Source of the DNA: Halodesulfovibrio sp.
GTDB taxonomy: Bacteria > Desulfobacterota > Desulfovibrionia > Desulfovibrionales > Desulfovibrionaceae
Reading direction: 5' to 3'
Assembly (NCBI RefSeq): GCF_015482765.1
Contig: NZ_JADMLB010000021.1
Location: 1 to 64,000 of the forward strand
Length of the DNA stretch: 64,000 nucleotides
This document shows positions 9,060-19,458 of this stretch, one piece after another. The notes under the pieces were generated by a model. That model made no database searches, was not told the DNA's origin, and saw nothing but the letters and a program-made list of their open reading frames with translations. Each line of letters begins with the position of its first letter. Positions within the stretch are counted from its first letter, which is position 1. Position numbers and translations under genes: made by a program.

Positions 9060-11426
9060 TCACAACATATTCACGGGATCAATATCCAGAGAGAGCCTAA
9101 GCTTAGAACCACGAGGAACCGCTTTACGCATTGCATAATATAGCGTTCGAATACTCACCCAGCTGTCTGACTTAAGTGTCCACTGGAAACGCTTTCTTCC
9201 TCTCAAAAGAGGTAAAGGAGACGGCGTATGGCCTAACACACGGACATCATGTTCTTTACCAAGGTTCCTTGCCACATCAGTTAACGACTCCACCCATTCC
9301 ATCCCTCTATTCCATTCCAGTGGAAAACTGGCTCGGATAAGCGCTAGTTTGATGAAAGGTGGATATTTTCGTTTACGTCTTCGCTCAATTTCTTCTGCAT
9401 AAAATCCATCATAATCTGCACTACCTACAAACTGCCAACAGTAGTGCTCGGGGTCACGCGTCTGAATAAGAACTTTACCGGGTTTCTCACCGCGACCAGA
9501 ACGTCCCGATGCCTGTACAAGCAGCTGGAATGTTCGCTCCGCAGCCCTGTAGTCAGGCAAATTCAGCCCAAGATCGCCATCTGCTACAATAGCAAGTGTT
9601 ACATTGGGGAAATGATGCCCTTTGGACAACATCTGCGTTCCAACAAGAACCTGCGCTTCCTGATTTGCAAAAGCATCCAGTATACGCTGCATTTTCCCTG
9701 GACGACGAGTAGAATCCTTATCCAGACGTAAAATTTTTGTTTCGGGAGGAAGCAGCTCTACAAGGCTCTCCTCCAACTTCTCTGTTCCTTCCCCCATGGG
9801 AAGATAATGAACGCCCTTACATTTAGTACACACTGTCGGGTATGAAATAGAATACCCGCAATAATGGCAGATAAGCCGCTCTCGTCCCTTATGATACGTC
9901 AGCCCGACCTCACAATGGGGACACCTTGCAACATGCCCGCAATCAAGGCAGTACATCAGGGGAGAATATCCGCGCCTGTTTAAAAGAATAACAACTTGCT
10001 CACCGCGATCTACTGTTTCTCTTATCTGACGCTTACACTCAGGAGCCAGCATTCCGTCAGCGCGTTTCATGTGCTTAATATCCAGCAAAGAAACTTCCGG
10101 TAGCTCACCTTCACCAGCACGCTGCTTCATAACCCCCATATTCACAGCCTGCTGTTGCACTGCATAAAAAGTCTTAACATCCGGTGTAGCAGAGCCGAGC
10201 AAAAGAAAACCATTGCTCTGCTGCACGCGGTAATAAGCGACTTCTTTTGCCTGATAGACAAGCCCTTCGTCCTGCTTAAAGGAAGTGTCATGCTCTTCAT
10301 CCAAAACAACCAATCCAAGAGGAGGAGAAGGCAAAAATAATGCAGAGCGTGTACCTACTATTATACACGAAGTTGAACGCTCAGCTAGTGCTCGAAAAGT
10401 TTTCTCTCTTTCAACTGGGGATTGATAGCCATTATAAAAAAAACAATCCTGATCCGGAAAGCGATTACGCACTGCATGTTCTAATTTGCAAGCCAAAGCA
10501 ACTTCAGGCGCAAGCAACATGACAGATTGTCCGGCAGCAAGTGCCTTTGCAGCCAGCTCTAAATAAACAACTGTTTTACCACTTCCGGTAATTCCATAAA
10601 GCAGTGCAGAGCGAGGAGAATCAGACTCCATCAGTTCTAAAAAATTATCAAAAACTTCCTGCTGTTCGGGTAAAAGTGTAAAGCCATCACCTGTAGACAG
10701 GGAGCATTCAGGATCATCGACTTCGCACTCTTTACAGGTTCCCTCTTCTCGAGGGCCAATGCGCACAAGGTTCCGCTCAGCAAGAGTATTCAATGCTGCG
10801 GACACTCGAGATCCTAGATCTTGCAGCAACCTTGCTCGCGATAAAACACCTTTGTCATACAAATATTCTAAGACTTCAAGCTGCCGTTTTGCAGAAGGGC
10901 GAACAGACCAAGGCGGATCAACGAGTAAGCTGCACAACTCCTGCTCTTCAGCATCAAAAGAACTATCCAGAATCTCTACTGCCCCTTTCCCCCAAAGCTC
11001 GCCCAATGCACATCGCTCTGCCTCAGACATGTTTGCTACATCACGCATGGCAACAGTTCGAGGTTTCCCGCCATTTAATACTCGCAACCGTAACTTTGAA
11101 GTACGTAAGCCTGCCGGAAGAAGGCCGCCTAACACTTCTCCCTCTGTAACCATATGACGAAGCGCTAACTGCTTCACCATAGCCAAGTATTGCTGACTTA
11201 ATAACGGCTCACGCTCAGCAGCCCATAAACATTCTTTAAGCTCTACCCCCTCCTTCACCGCAGACTTATCGTCAAGTGCAACAATAATTCCTGCCCGCAA
11301 CATTTTTCCTTTCCCCAAAGGCACAATCACACGCTGCCCGCATTTCCATAAAGAAGAATCAAGCCACACTGGTTTGGAGTAGCTTAATGTTGCGTAAGGA
11401 GGGCTTAAAAGAGAAATCGAGAGCAT
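9060..11426 (-). CDS. priA: primosomal protein N' (replication restart helicase PriA)
   Basis: A 3'-5' superfamily 2 helicase that recognises stalled forks and reloads the replisome. The 788-residue protein has the N-terminal 3'BD region, then Walker A GITGSGKTVV (about residues 280-290), the DEEH box in LVVLDEEHDTSFKQ, the GSATPD motif and the PriA zinc module with four Cys pairs (CLDCGHVARCPHC then CHYCG and CTKCKG). Motif V/VI blocks LVGTQMLSKGHHFPNVT and QASGRSGRG follow. Length and order are canonical. The galU terminator lies just upstream, so priA probably has its own promoter. Confidence 0.97.
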   Translation of the reverse strand: MLSISLLSPPYATLSYSKPVWLDSSLWKCGQRVIVPLGKGKMLRAGIIVALDDKSAVKEGVELKECLWAAEREPLLSQQYLAMVKQLALRHMVTEGEVLGGLLPAGLRTSKLRLRVLNGGKPRTVAMRDVANMSEAERCALGELWGKGAVEILDSSFDAEEQELCSLLVDPPWSVRPSAKRQLEVLEYLYDKGVLSRARLLQDLGSRVSAALNTLAERNLVRIGPREEGTCKECEVDDPECSLSTGDGFTLLPEQQEVFDNFLELMESDSPRSALLYGITGSGKTVVYLELAAKALAAGQSVMLLAPEVALACKLEHAVRNRFPDQDCFFYNGYQSPVEREKTFRALAERSTSCIIVGTRSALFLPSPPLGLVVLDEEHDTSFKQDEGLVYQAKEVAYYRVQQSNGFLLLGSATPDVKTFYAVQQQAVNMGVMKQRAGEGELPEVSLLDIKHMKRADGMLAPECKRQIRETVDRGEQVVILLNRRGYSPLMYCLDCGHVARCPHCEVGLTYHKGRERLICHYCGYSISYPTVCTKCKGVHYLPMGEGTEKLEESLVELLPPETKILRLDKDSTRRPGKMQRILDAFANQEAQVLVGTQMLSKGHHFPNVTLAIVADGDLGLNLPDYRAAERTFQLLVQASGRSGRGEKPGKVLIQTRDPEHYCWQFVGSADYDGFYAEEIERRRKRKYPPFIKLALIRASFPLEWNRGMEWVESLTDVARNLGKEHDVRVLGHTPSPLPLLRGRKRFQWTLKSDSWVSIRTLYYAMRKAVPRGSKLRLSLDIDPVNML

Positions 11427-11442
11427 CTATATATCCCTGAAA

Positions 11443-11475
11443 GAAAAAAAGGCGATCACAAAGACCACCTTTTTG
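11443..11475 (-). terminator. terminator after galU
   Basis: GGCGATC (11451-11457) and GACCACC (11463-11469) form a seven-pair stem that uses two G-U wobbles. Reading leftward, seven T follow (11444-11450). Confidence 0.7.
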
Positions 11476-11499
11476 CTATTCAACGTACAAACCACATCA

Positions 11500-12363
11500 T
11501 TATGGAAGCAGTGGTTTTAAGTGTTTTATTAAATCTTCACGTATGGATTCGTCTTGCAATGCAAAATAAATATTAGCAGTCAAATACTCTGCCCAGTTAC
11601 CTGCATCAAAGCGCATACCGCGCATTTTTACTGCCAGTAAACCACGCTCCTTGGCAACAGTGCGAAGAGCATCTGTCAACTGAATCTCACCGCCGGCACC
11701 AGCTTTGGTTTGTTCAAGGGCAGGAAAAATTTCTGGTGTCAAAATGTAACGCCCAACTATAGCAAGGCGGGACGGAGCATCCTGAATGGCAGGCTTTTCA
11801 ACAAGATCTGTAACTTGATAGATTCCAGGAGATTTTTCGACACCTGCAACAATACCGTATTGATCAACCTTGTCAGCCTCAACCTCCATTACACCGACAA
11901 CCGGAAGTCCCTCAGCCACAGCAACCTGAATAAGCTGCTTTAAGCCCGGTTCCATGCCGAACATAAGGTCATCACCCAGCATAACGCCAAAAGCATCTTC
12001 ATTGATGAGATCTTTTGCACACAACACGGCATGACCAAGTCCTAACTGCTCTTTTTGGCGAATAGAAATAATATTTGCCATTTGAGCAACGTCTTGAACG
12101 GTGCGGAGCAATTCGTCCTTACCTGCTCGTTTGAGTAACGCTTCAAGTTGAAGGTTTTTATCAAAATGGTCTTCAATGATCTTTTTTTCACGGTTGGTAA
12201 CAAAAACAACATCATCAAGACCTGAACGGATTGCTTCTTCTACAATATACTGAACAACAGGTTTATTATAGATAGGAAGCATTTCTTTTGGGATATTCTT
12301 GGTAGCAGGAAGAGAACGCGTTCCCCAACCAGCAACAGGGACAACTACTTTACGAATATTCAT
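11500..12363 (-). CDS. galU: UTP-glucose-1-phosphate uridylyltransferase GalU
   Basis: Makes UDP-glucose from UTP and glucose-1-phosphate in the cytosol, for polysaccharide and envelope sugar synthesis. The 287-residue protein has the nucleotidyltransferase signature GWGTRSLPATKNIPKEMLPI (the usual GxGTR is retained), KPVVQYIVEEA, the VMLGDDLM metal/nucleotide loop, the LVEKP motif and GEIQLTDAL. The start is 13 bp after the glmM stop, so it is the last gene of the leftward ftsH-galU run. Together with GlmM it supplies UDP-sugar precursors. Confidence 0.97.
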   Translation of the reverse strand: MNIRKVVVPVAGWGTRSLPATKNIPKEMLPIYNKPVVQYIVEEAIRSGLDDVVFVTNREKKIIEDHFDKNLQLEALLKRAGKDELLRTVQDVAQMANIISIRQKEQLGLGHAVLCAKDLINEDAFGVMLGDDLMFGMEPGLKQLIQVAVAEGLPVVGVMEVEADKVDQYGIVAGVEKSPGIYQVTDLVEKPAIQDAPSRLAIVGRYILTPEIFPALEQTKAGAGGEIQLTDALRTVAKERGLLAVKMRGMRFDAGNWAEYLTANIYFALQDESIREDLIKHLKPLLP

Positions 12364-12376
12364 ATCTTATCCAAAA

Positions 12377-13729
12377 TTACACTAAATTTTTCTGAGCAGA
12401 TGCAGCAAGGTCAGCTGCAAGCCTTTTAACCAGTCCTTCATCTTCGCCTTCTACCATAACTCGACAAAGAGATTCTGTACCAGAGTATCGTAAAAGCACA
12501 CGGCCTTTATCACCCAACTCCTGCTCTGCATCTTTTATATCGGCTAGAAGTGCGGGACACTCCTCAAAAGGAACTTTGCGCTGGACTTTCACGTTAATCA
12601 ATTCTTGAGGATACAGCTTCAACAAGCCGGCCAGACTGGACAAAGGCTTATCTTGTTCACGCATAATACGAAGTAATTGCAGTCCGGCAAGGAGACCATC
12701 CCCTGTAGTTCCATGGTTGGTAAACACAAGATGACCAGATTGCTCGCCGCCCATAGTTGCACGGGTTCTGCGCATCGCTTCAACAACATGACGATCACCG
12801 ACAGGAGTCCGCAAAAGCTTACCACCCTGTTCACGCATAAACACTTCCAACGCCATGTTGCTCATAACAGTCGCGACAAGAGTATCGTCTACAAGTGTTC
12901 CGGATCCCATCATATCTTTTGCGCAGATAGCCATAATTTGATCGCCGTCAAGTACTGTCCCGTGTTCATCACACACGATAAGTCTATCTGCGTCACCATC
13001 TAGAGCAAGGCCGATATCTGCATGCCCTTCCCGAACCTTCTGCGCCATTACTTCTGGATAAAGAGAGCCGCACCCTTTGTTAATATTCACCCCATTAGGG
13101 TTTACACCAATGGATACCACTTCTGCGCCAAGCTCTTCTAAAACCAATGGAGCAACTTTATAGTTTGCACCATTGGAGCAATCGAGAACTATCCGCATGC
13201 CTTCTAAGCTCAGGTTGGTTGGGAAGCAGTTTTTTAAATATACAATATAGCGCCCAACGGCATCATCAATACGCTTTGCTCTACCTACTTTATCTGGAGT
13301 CGGATAATCCCATTCATGCTCAGGATTAAGAACCATTTCTGTAATCGACTCTTCAACGAGGTCATCAAGTTTATACCCTCTTGAATCAAAAAACTTAATT
13401 CCGTTGTCATGGTATGGATTGTGTGAAGCGGAAATCACAACCCCCATGGTAGCACGCATATTACGAGTCAAAAACGCAATAGCAGGAGTTGCCATCGGCC
13501 CGACTAAATATACATCCATACCTGCCGCGCAAAAACCGGCAGTCAAAGCATTCTCAAATACATATCCGGAAAGGCGAGTATCCTTTCCGATTACAACTCT
13601 ATTTCGTCCAGTTTCGGTGCGAAAGGTTGTTCCTGCTGCAAGTCCCAAACGCATGGCTACTTCAGGAACCATTGGGTACTGATTGACAGTACCTCGCATA
13701 CCATCCGTCCCAAACAAACGTCTTCCCAT
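12377..13729 (-). CDS. glmM: phosphoglucosamine mutase GlmM
   Basis: Interconverts glucosamine-6-phosphate and glucosamine-1-phosphate on the route to UDP-GlcNAc and peptidoglycan. The 450-residue protein begins [16 protein letters not shown] and has the phosphoserine active-site loop [16 protein letters not shown] near residue 100, the metal-binding loop [11 protein letters not shown], the sugar-binding GEQSGHL and the phosphate-binding RYSGTE near the C terminus. It lies downstream of cdaA and cdaR, the same cda-cdaR-glmM order known from Firmicutes, where c-di-AMP synthesis and GlmM activity are linked. Confidence 0.97.
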   Translation of the reverse strand: MGRRLFGTDGMRGTVNQYPMVPEVAMRLGLAAGTTFRTETGRNRVVIGKDTRLSGYVFENALTAGFCAAGMDVYLVGPMATPAIAFLTRNMRATMGVVISASHNPYHDNGIKFFDSRGYKLDDLVEESITEMVLNPEHEWDYPTPDKVGRAKRIDDAVGRYIVYLKNCFPTNLSLEGMRIVLDCSNGANYKVAPLVLEELGAEVVSIGVNPNGVNINKGCGSLYPEVMAQKVREGHADIGLALDGDADRLIVCDEHGTVLDGDQIMAICAKDMMGSGTLVDDTLVATVMSNMALEVFMREQGGKLLRTPVGDRHVVEAMRRTRATMGGEQSGHLVFTNHGTTGDGLLAGLQLLRIMREQDKPLSSLAGLLKLYPQELINVKVQRKVPFEECPALLADIKDAEQELGDKGRVLLRYSGTESLCRVMVEGEDEGLVKRLAADLAASAQKNLV

Positions 13730-13905
13730 GGAAGCTCCCGTTTTTACTTATTTTATCGTATAGTGATCAGAAGCAGTCTCCACTTGCTGGTAGCGTATTT
13801 AAACACAAGTACCATGCGCGCAAACTGCAACAGCTTGAATACATTTACGTAACGTAGATGTGCATTATTTTCAACGAAAGGAAAGAGTGGAAAAAAACAG
13901 ACAGC

Positions 13906-14808
13906 CTATTTTGCGGTTACAGTCACAGTTAAAATTTCTGGCTCTGCTTTCACAACTGTAATTTTATCCGGCAATTCCAGGCGGTAAGGAAGTTGGTATT
14001 CACCCGGGGTTATATCCCGTGGCAAATCCAAAATAACTCTTACGGTATCAATAAGTGCGCTGTTGTCTTTTAAAGACTCAGGCACAGAAATAGTCAACTT
14101 CACGGCGGGTCGGTTTAACGCAATCGACAAGCCTTTTCTTGGAAGAACAACTACATCCCGAACAATTGTCCTTTCTTGAGAAAGAAGCCCTAACATATAG
14201 GTAACCTGAACCACAGCAGGAGTTGCTTTGGCTCTTAACGATAAGGCAACGGTGCCGTCTAATGTAACACTCCCCGGCTGACTCACATCAGGAGCAGGCG
14301 TTACAGCTTCAACATCACTTAACGCTGCAAGCTCTGACTTAGGCCCCCTTACTGTGACAAATTGAGGGGTAACAGATGCAGATTCAACAAACAAATCTGT
14401 CGGAAGCTCCCCAGACCAACGGGGCACTACAGGCAATTCTTTTTCAACAAGCTTGTCTACCTCAAGAGTCAATCGTGAAGGCCGAACCTCAACCAAATCA
14501 AAGGCTTTACCAAGCCGGATACCGCCAGCTTGAACCGGCAGAACATTTAATCCGGGACTAACCTTTGACAGATCAAGAACATATGTCAATTTACGATCTG
14601 TAATAGTACGAACAAGCCCCTTAGGGCCACGAACACGAATCTCTATTTCAGGCGGTAGTCCGCTCAGCAGCGTTAGGTTTTCAGGCATCCCTTTCAGCTC
14701 TACAGACACCTTTTCCCATATTTCCACTTTCTCACGACCTGAGATGACCACCCACAGACAGGAAGCCATTACAAAAGCCAAAAGAAAATGACGCCAACTT
14801 ACACTCAT
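13906..14808 (-). CDS. YbbR-repeat protein (CdaR-like regulator of diadenylate cyclase)
   Basis: A membrane-anchored protein with one N-terminal transmembrane helix (HFLLAFVMASCLWVVISG, about residues 7-25) and an extracytoplasmic part of roughly three YbbR-like beta repeats, visible as repeated VxVRGPK and LTLEVD-type segments. YbbR/CdaR proteins bind and modulate the membrane cyclase CdaA. Here the gene overlaps nothing but starts 4 bp after the cdaA stop, which supports that partnership. At 300 residues it is of normal size. A 176 bp gap separates it from glmM. Confidence 0.88.
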   Translation of the reverse strand: MSVSWRHFLLAFVMASCLWVVISGREKVEIWEKVSVELKGMPENLTLLSGLPPEIEIRVRGPKGLVRTITDRKLTYVLDLSKVSPGLNVLPVQAGGIRLGKAFDLVEVRPSRLTLEVDKLVEKELPVVPRWSGELPTDLFVESASVTPQFVTVRGPKSELAALSDVEAVTPAPDVSQPGSVTLDGTVALSLRAKATPAVVQVTYMLGLLSQERTIVRDVVVLPRKGLSIALNRPAVKLTISVPESLKDNSALIDTVRVILDLPRDITPGEYQLPYRLELPDKITVVKAEPEILTVTVTAK

Positions 14809-14811
14809 GAA

Positions 14812-15570
14812 CTACCGCTCCAAAAGATTTCGCAACACACGTTTCAAACGTGTTTTATCAAGATTACTGGTCAACCTTCCGTTAACCGCCACAGTTACAT
14901 CGCCTCGCTCTTCAGAGACAACAATAGCTATCGCATCGGTACCTTCTGTAATCCCGAGTCCAGCTCTATGACGCGTACCGTACTCAGGTCTGTCCTGTTC
15001 ACCCACCGCTAAAGGAAGAATACATCCGGCTGCAGCGACCCGACCGTCTCGAATAATCACAGCCCCGTCATGTAAGGGGGCTTTTACCTGAAAAATTGTT
15101 ACAAGCAGCTCTTTAGACACCTGTGAATCAATAGCAACACCACGCTGGGCAACATCACCAAGCTGTACCTGATTCTCCAGAACAATAAGAGCTCCCACTC
15201 TACGCTTAGACATGTTCATGACAGCACCAATAATCTCATCCAGAAAGGAGTCTTCGACTTCTTTCTTTTTGAAAAAACTTCGTGCCCCCATATTAGAAAG
15301 TCCGCGCCTTATATCATCCTGAAAAAGAATCACTACAACGAGGAAGAACGATCCTAAGAACTGTTGTAAAATCCAATGCAATGTGTAGAAGCCGAAATAT
15401 TCGGAAAACGCAAATACAGCTATAAGTAACAACAGACCATAGATAGCAGATACAGCTCTAGTCCCCTTAATTACTATCATCACCTGATAGAACAAAAGAG
15501 TGACCAGAACGATATCAATAGCATCACGCCACGTCATGCTTAAATATCCAAATGTATCTATTGAAAACAA
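14812..15570 (-). CDS. cdaA: membrane diadenylate cyclase CdaA
   Basis: Synthesises c-di-AMP from two ATP. The 252-residue protein has about three N-terminal transmembrane helices (residues 15-85) and a DisA_N catalytic domain, with the DGA motif in HDGAVIIRDGRV and the RHR motif in GTRHRAGLGITEGTDA, both intact. It is followed 4 bp on by the YbbR gene and then glmM. The upstream neighbour is folP. c-di-AMP in this lineage is less studied than in Firmicutes. No c-di-AMP phosphodiesterase or obvious target is in the window. Confidence 0.95.
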   Translation of the reverse strand: MFSIDTFGYLSMTWRDAIDIVLVTLLFYQVMIVIKGTRAVSAIYGLLLLIAVFAFSEYFGFYTLHWILQQFLGSFFLVVVILFQDDIRRGLSNMGARSFFKKKEVEDSFLDEIIGAVMNMSKRRVGALIVLENQVQLGDVAQRGVAIDSQVSKELLVTIFQVKAPLHDGAVIIRDGRVAAAGCILPLAVGEQDRPEYGTRHRAGLGITEGTDAIAIVVSEERGDVTVAVNGRLTSNLDKTRLKRVLRNLLER

Positions 15571-15584
15571 GCTCTACACCACCT

Positions 15585-16442
15585 CTAGCTGCGCAAGGCA
15601 TCAGCCAACAACAAAGTTTCACGCGTTTTTGCAACGTTGTGCACCCTGTGCACCTCTACCCCGCGATATGCAAGGATAGCAGTTGTCGCCTGCGTACAAT
15701 TTTCACGCTCTCCACCTGGAGCACCACAAACTTTTTCAAACATAGACTTGTTTGAAATCCCTGCCATTACAGGAAAGCCTAAGCGCTGAAAGCGATCAAT
15801 ATTTTGTAAAATTATCAGATTATGCTCTACAGTTTTACCAAAACCAATTCCCGGATCAATCATAATTCTGGACTCCGGCAGGCCGGCATCCGTTAACGCC
15901 TTCAACTTTTTGTCAAAGAACGCCAAAATATCATCAATCACATTTTCATAGGTTGGTGCTACCTGCATATTATCAGGTTTTCCCTGACTGTGCATGAGAA
16001 CATAACCGGGTTTATACTGCCCGAGCACATCTTTTAATTCCGGCTCAAATTCAAACGCCGAAATATCATTGATGATATGTGCTCCTGCTTCAAGCACTGC
16101 GGCTGCTGTTCCAGCTTTATAGGTATCTACTGAAACAGCCCACGGGAGAGTCTCATCTGAACAATCTCCAAGCACACCGGAAACGATTGGCAAGACACGT
16201 TCTATTTCTTCTTCTAAAGAAACCGGATCTGCAAACGGACGAGAAGATTCTCCTCCTATGTCAAGAACATGAGCACCTTCTGCGGCCTGCTTACGAGCAT
16301 GCTCGATACCCGCCGCAGCTGAATTATACTCACCACCGTCATGAAAAGAGTCCGGTGTAACATTTACAATGCCGAAAATACAAAAAGGGGCAGGGCCTAT
16401 GGACCTGCCCCCTCGTACTTCCCAAGAAAACGGGGTATTCAT
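15585..16442 (-). CDS. folP: dihydropteroate synthase FolP
   Basis: Condenses p-aminobenzoate with the pterin pyrophosphate in folate synthesis. The 285-residue TIM-barrel protein carries the FGIVNVTPDSFHDGG signature near the N terminus, the DIGGESSRPF loop, INDISAFE, DPGIGFGKTVEHN with the pterin-binding residues, and the C-terminal HRVHNV. The start lies 2 bp after the ftsH stop, as expected for the common ftsH-folP pairing. Confidence 0.97.
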   Translation of the reverse strand: MNTPFSWEVRGGRSIGPAPFCIFGIVNVTPDSFHDGGEYNSAAAGIEHARKQAAEGAHVLDIGGESSRPFADPVSLEEEIERVLPIVSGVLGDCSDETLPWAVSVDTYKAGTAAAVLEAGAHIINDISAFEFEPELKDVLGQYKPGYVLMHSQGKPDNMQVAPTYENVIDDILAFFDKKLKALTDAGLPESRIMIDPGIGFGKTVEHNLIILQNIDRFQRLGFPVMAGISNKSMFEKVCGAPGGERENCTQATTAILAYRGVEVHRVHNVAKTRETLLLADALRS

Positions 16443-16444
16443 TA

Positions 16445-18478
16445 TTATTTTTTCTCTTCTGGAGATTCTGCTGTCTGTTCCGGGGCCTTCTTATCATCTG
16501 GTTCCTGAACCGGAGCTGCATCTTTCGGCTCCTGTTCTTCAGTTCCCAAAATGAAGTCACCGGACTCTTCAGCACCTTCTGGTTGCTGCTCTCTGTAAGC
16601 TGCCGCTGCCTTTGCAAAGGCATCCGGAGCTTCTTCAGGCTTTTCTGCTGGTGCAGAATCTTTACCGTTTGTGTCTTCCTGCGGAGGAAGTTCTTTTCCG
16701 TCAATAAGAAGATCAATATCAGCACCGCTGATGGTCTCTCTATCAAGAAGGGAATCTGCAATTCTGTGAAGAATTTCAATATTATCTTCAAGCAACTGAC
16801 GGGCAGTACTTCTGGCAGTATCAACAATGCGCTTAACTTCTGCGTCAACAAGACGTGCAGTCTCATCACTGAAGTTACGGGACTGTGCCCATTCGCGACC
16901 AATAAATACTTCTTCACCCTGCTCGCCAATGTTCAAAGGACCAATGGCTTCAGACATACCCCATTCACAGACCATCTTACGTGCCATTTTTGTAGCACGT
17001 TCAATGTCGTTGCCTGCACCGGTAGTAATATCGTCAAAGATAATTTCTTCAGCCACACGGCCACCAAGAAGCACCACAAGGTTGGTTTCAAGGAAGCTAC
17101 GGGAGTAACCGTAACGATCTTCACCCGGAAGCTGCATGGTAACACCGAGAGCGCGACCACGAGGAATAATGGATACTTTGTGAACAGGGTCAGCTTTAGG
17201 AAGAAGCTTTGCACACAGGGCGTGACCGCCTTCATGGTATGCTGTAATCTTTTTCTCTTCCTCGCTCATAACCATGCTGCGACGTTCTTTACCCATAATA
17301 AGCTTATCTTTAGCCTGTTCAAAATCGAACATGTTAATCTGATCCTTGTTTTCTTTAGCAGCCTGAAGAGCAGCTTCGTTAACAAGGTTTTCAAGATCAG
17401 CACCAGAGAAGCCCGGAGTACCTTTCGCAATGGTTTCCATATTCACATCGGAAGCAAGCGGAGAACGGCGTGCGTGCACTTCCAGAATACGCTTACGACC
17501 TTTTACGTCCGGTACAGGTACGGTTACCTGACGGTCGAATCGACCAGGACGGAGTAAAGCAGGGTCAAGAACATCAGGACGGTTTGTAGCGGCAATAAGG
17601 ATTACACCCTCATTAGACTCAAAGCCATCCATCTCAACCAGCAACTGGTTCAAAGTCTGTTCGCGTTCATCATGACCGCCACCAAGACCAGCACCACGCT
17701 GTCGACCAACTGCATCAATTTCATCAATAAAAATCAGACATGGAGCATTCTTCTTACCCTGAACAAACAGGTCACGAACACGGGATGCACCAACACCGAC
17801 AAACATTTCTACGAAGTCAGAACCGGAAATAGAGAAGAACGGAACACCTGCTTCACCGGCAACAGCACGGGCAAGCAAGGTTTTACCGGTACCCGGAGGG
17901 CCCACAAGGAGCACACCTTTAGGAATACGACCACCGAGGCGTGTGAAACGCTTAGGATTGGAGAGGAAGTCAACAACTTCACTCAGTTCTTCTTTTGCTT
18001 CATCTACACCAGCAACATCTGCAAAGGTAACCTTTGTCTGTTCCTGTGAGATAAGTCTTGCGCGGGATCGACCAAATGACATGGCCTTTCCACCGCCACC
18101 TTGCATCTGGCGCATGAAGAAAATCCACACACCAATAAGGAGTAACATAGGAAACCATGATACGAGCAAGGTCATGTACCACGGAGAATCTTCTTTTGGC
18201 TCGGCATTAACAACAATACCTTTACCAACAAGACGATCTACAAGTTTGGGATCGTCAGGTGCATAGGTATTAACAACAGTGCCGCCATGTTCCTTGGCAA
18301 GAAGCTTTTGTCCCTGAATAGAAACTTCAGCGATATCGCCTTTGTCTACCAGCTCCAAAAACTTAGTATAGCTGACTTTTGTCTGCGAGTTTTGAGGCTG
18401 GCTGAACATGTTAAACAATACAACCATGAGTAGGGAGATGACAGCCCAGAGAATCAAGTTCCGGGAAAACTGGTTCAA
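16445..18478 (-). CDS. ftsH: ATP-dependent zinc metalloprotease FtsH
   Basis: A membrane-bound hexameric AAA+ protease for quality control of membrane proteins and short-lived regulators. The 677-residue protein has transmembrane helices near residues 7-25 and 103-122, a periplasmic domain between them, Walker [14 protein letters not shown], Walker [15 protein letters not shown], the arginine-finger region RPGRFDRQ, and the zinc site HEGGH with a downstream acidic ligand. The last 80 or so residues are a Pro/Glu-rich, low-complexity tail, longer than in E. coli. It is first in the leftward operon to galU. Confidence 0.98.
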   Translation of the reverse strand: MNQFSRNLILWAVISLLMVVLFNMFSQPQNSQTKVSYTKFLELVDKGDIAEVSIQGQKLLAKEHGGTVVNTYAPDDPKLVDRLVGKGIVVNAEPKEDSPWYMTLLVSWFPMLLLIGVWIFFMRQMQGGGGKAMSFGRSRARLISQEQTKVTFADVAGVDEAKEELSEVVDFLSNPKRFTRLGGRIPKGVLLVGPPGTGKTLLARAVAGEAGVPFFSISGSDFVEMFVGVGASRVRDLFVQGKKNAPCLIFIDEIDAVGRQRGAGLGGGHDEREQTLNQLLVEMDGFESNEGVILIAATNRPDVLDPALLRPGRFDRQVTVPVPDVKGRKRILEVHARRSPLASDVNMETIAKGTPGFSGADLENLVNEAALQAAKENKDQINMFDFEQAKDKLIMGKERRSMVMSEEEKKITAYHEGGHALCAKLLPKADPVHKVSIIPRGRALGVTMQLPGEDRYGYSRSFLETNLVVLLGGRVAEEIIFDDITTGAGNDIERATKMARKMVCEWGMSEAIGPLNIGEQGEEVFIGREWAQSRNFSDETARLVDAEVKRIVDTARSTARQLLEDNIEILHRIADSLLDRETISGADIDLLIDGKELPPQEDTNGKDSAPAEKPEEAPDAFAKAAAAYREQQPEGAEESGDFILGTEEQEPKDAAPVQEPDDKKAPEQTAESPEEKK

Positions 18479-18696
18479 GGTATTTTACCCTCCGAAGTTA
18501 GAATCGGATTTAATTTACTTGCTCAAATGTATTTTCTTACTCGAATTTATATTTCTAATTACTCGAACGCGATTTGACAATGGTTGAAACGCTCTTTTTC
18601 AAAATTTACATTGAACTTTGTACTAAATGCATCTTAATCTTGCGCCTAAAAGGCTTTCCTGCTAGAACGCCCAGTGTTAAAAGACAATCAGCAAAT

Positions 18697-18790
18697 GGAA
18701 GCGTTTCGTCACCGGTGTGGCGTCCGGTCTTCAAAACCGGTGTAGGGCAGTGATGTCCTAGGTAGGTTCGACTCCTATACGCTTCCGCCA
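18697..18790 (+). tRNA. selC: tRNA-Sec (anticodon TCA)
   Basis: A 94-nt selenocysteine tRNA. It has the 8-bp acceptor stem GGAAGCGT/ACGCTTCC, discriminator G and an encoded CCA, an extended D stem, the anticodon stem CCGGT/ACCGG with loop CTTCAAA (anticodon TCA at 18731-18733), a long variable arm and the T loop GGTTCGACTCC. This implies that the genome makes selenoproteins and carries selA, selB and selD elsewhere. No clear selenoprotein gene was found in the window. Confidence 0.97.
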
Positions 18791-18799
18791 TGATCATAC

Positions 18800-18825
18800 A
18801 GCTCTGTTTTTGCAGGGCTTTTTTT
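18800..18825 (+). terminator. terminator after selC
   Basis: AGCTCTG (18800-18806) pairs with CAGGGCT (18813-18819, one G-U), followed by a T-run to 18825. Confidence 0.85.
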
Positions 18826-19458
18826 GTTTATTAGAAACAAAAAAACACGAGCAACTTCTACGTTCTAACGCCTCAGCAGCCCTCTCACCACATGTATTCA
18901 AATCATAACAATCTCGTACCACAAGAAGTTATATAGTTCTCCCTGCAAGCTATCTGACGCATGCTACCCGCCAAGTAAACGAGACGTTATAAATTTTTTA
19001 ACTGGCAACTTCGATCTCTCGTCACGCACTACGTGAAGATCATGTAGGAATACCAAAGACTGTATCACACAAATTCTTACCAGTAACTTAGCATGTTCAC
19101 AGAGCAAAAAAAACCTTTCTGCTAACTTTAAACGAAGTCTAAAGAGAGTTCTCAACATGCTCATCCCTAATGCCTGCCGGCCTTGCCCACTCTCCTGCTC
19201 GCAATCAGGTCATGAAAACTCCACTTCATAGACTCTCAACCGTTACTAACTCCCGATCGTGCGCACGTCATAAATAGCCTACTAGCAAACAATAATCGCC
19301 TGCGTGGAGCCCTTTTCACTTCAAAAAAACTATAAGCATCAGAAAAGCTTGACCTTCTGTATATTCTCAAAATACTGTCCATTCCCGTTTTCAAAAAACT
19401 ATTCTGCTTAAAGAGATACACTCTGAGTCGAAATTAACTATCCGAGGATGGCTGCACT
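18826..19458. other. gene-poor region after selC
   Basis: About 630 bp with only short minus-strand frames (61-66 codons) that lack ribosome binding sites and recognisable protein character. No integrase remnant or copy of the tRNA 3' end was found by eye. It may hold the promoter of the lipoprotein gene at 19459. tRNA-Sec genes are known integration sites, so this could be decayed foreign DNA, but the sequence does not show it. Confidence 0.5.

Noticed and set aside
18964-19421. two minus-strand frames of 61-66 codons after selC
   Set aside because: No ribosome binding sites, no family features, and composition like non-coding DNA.
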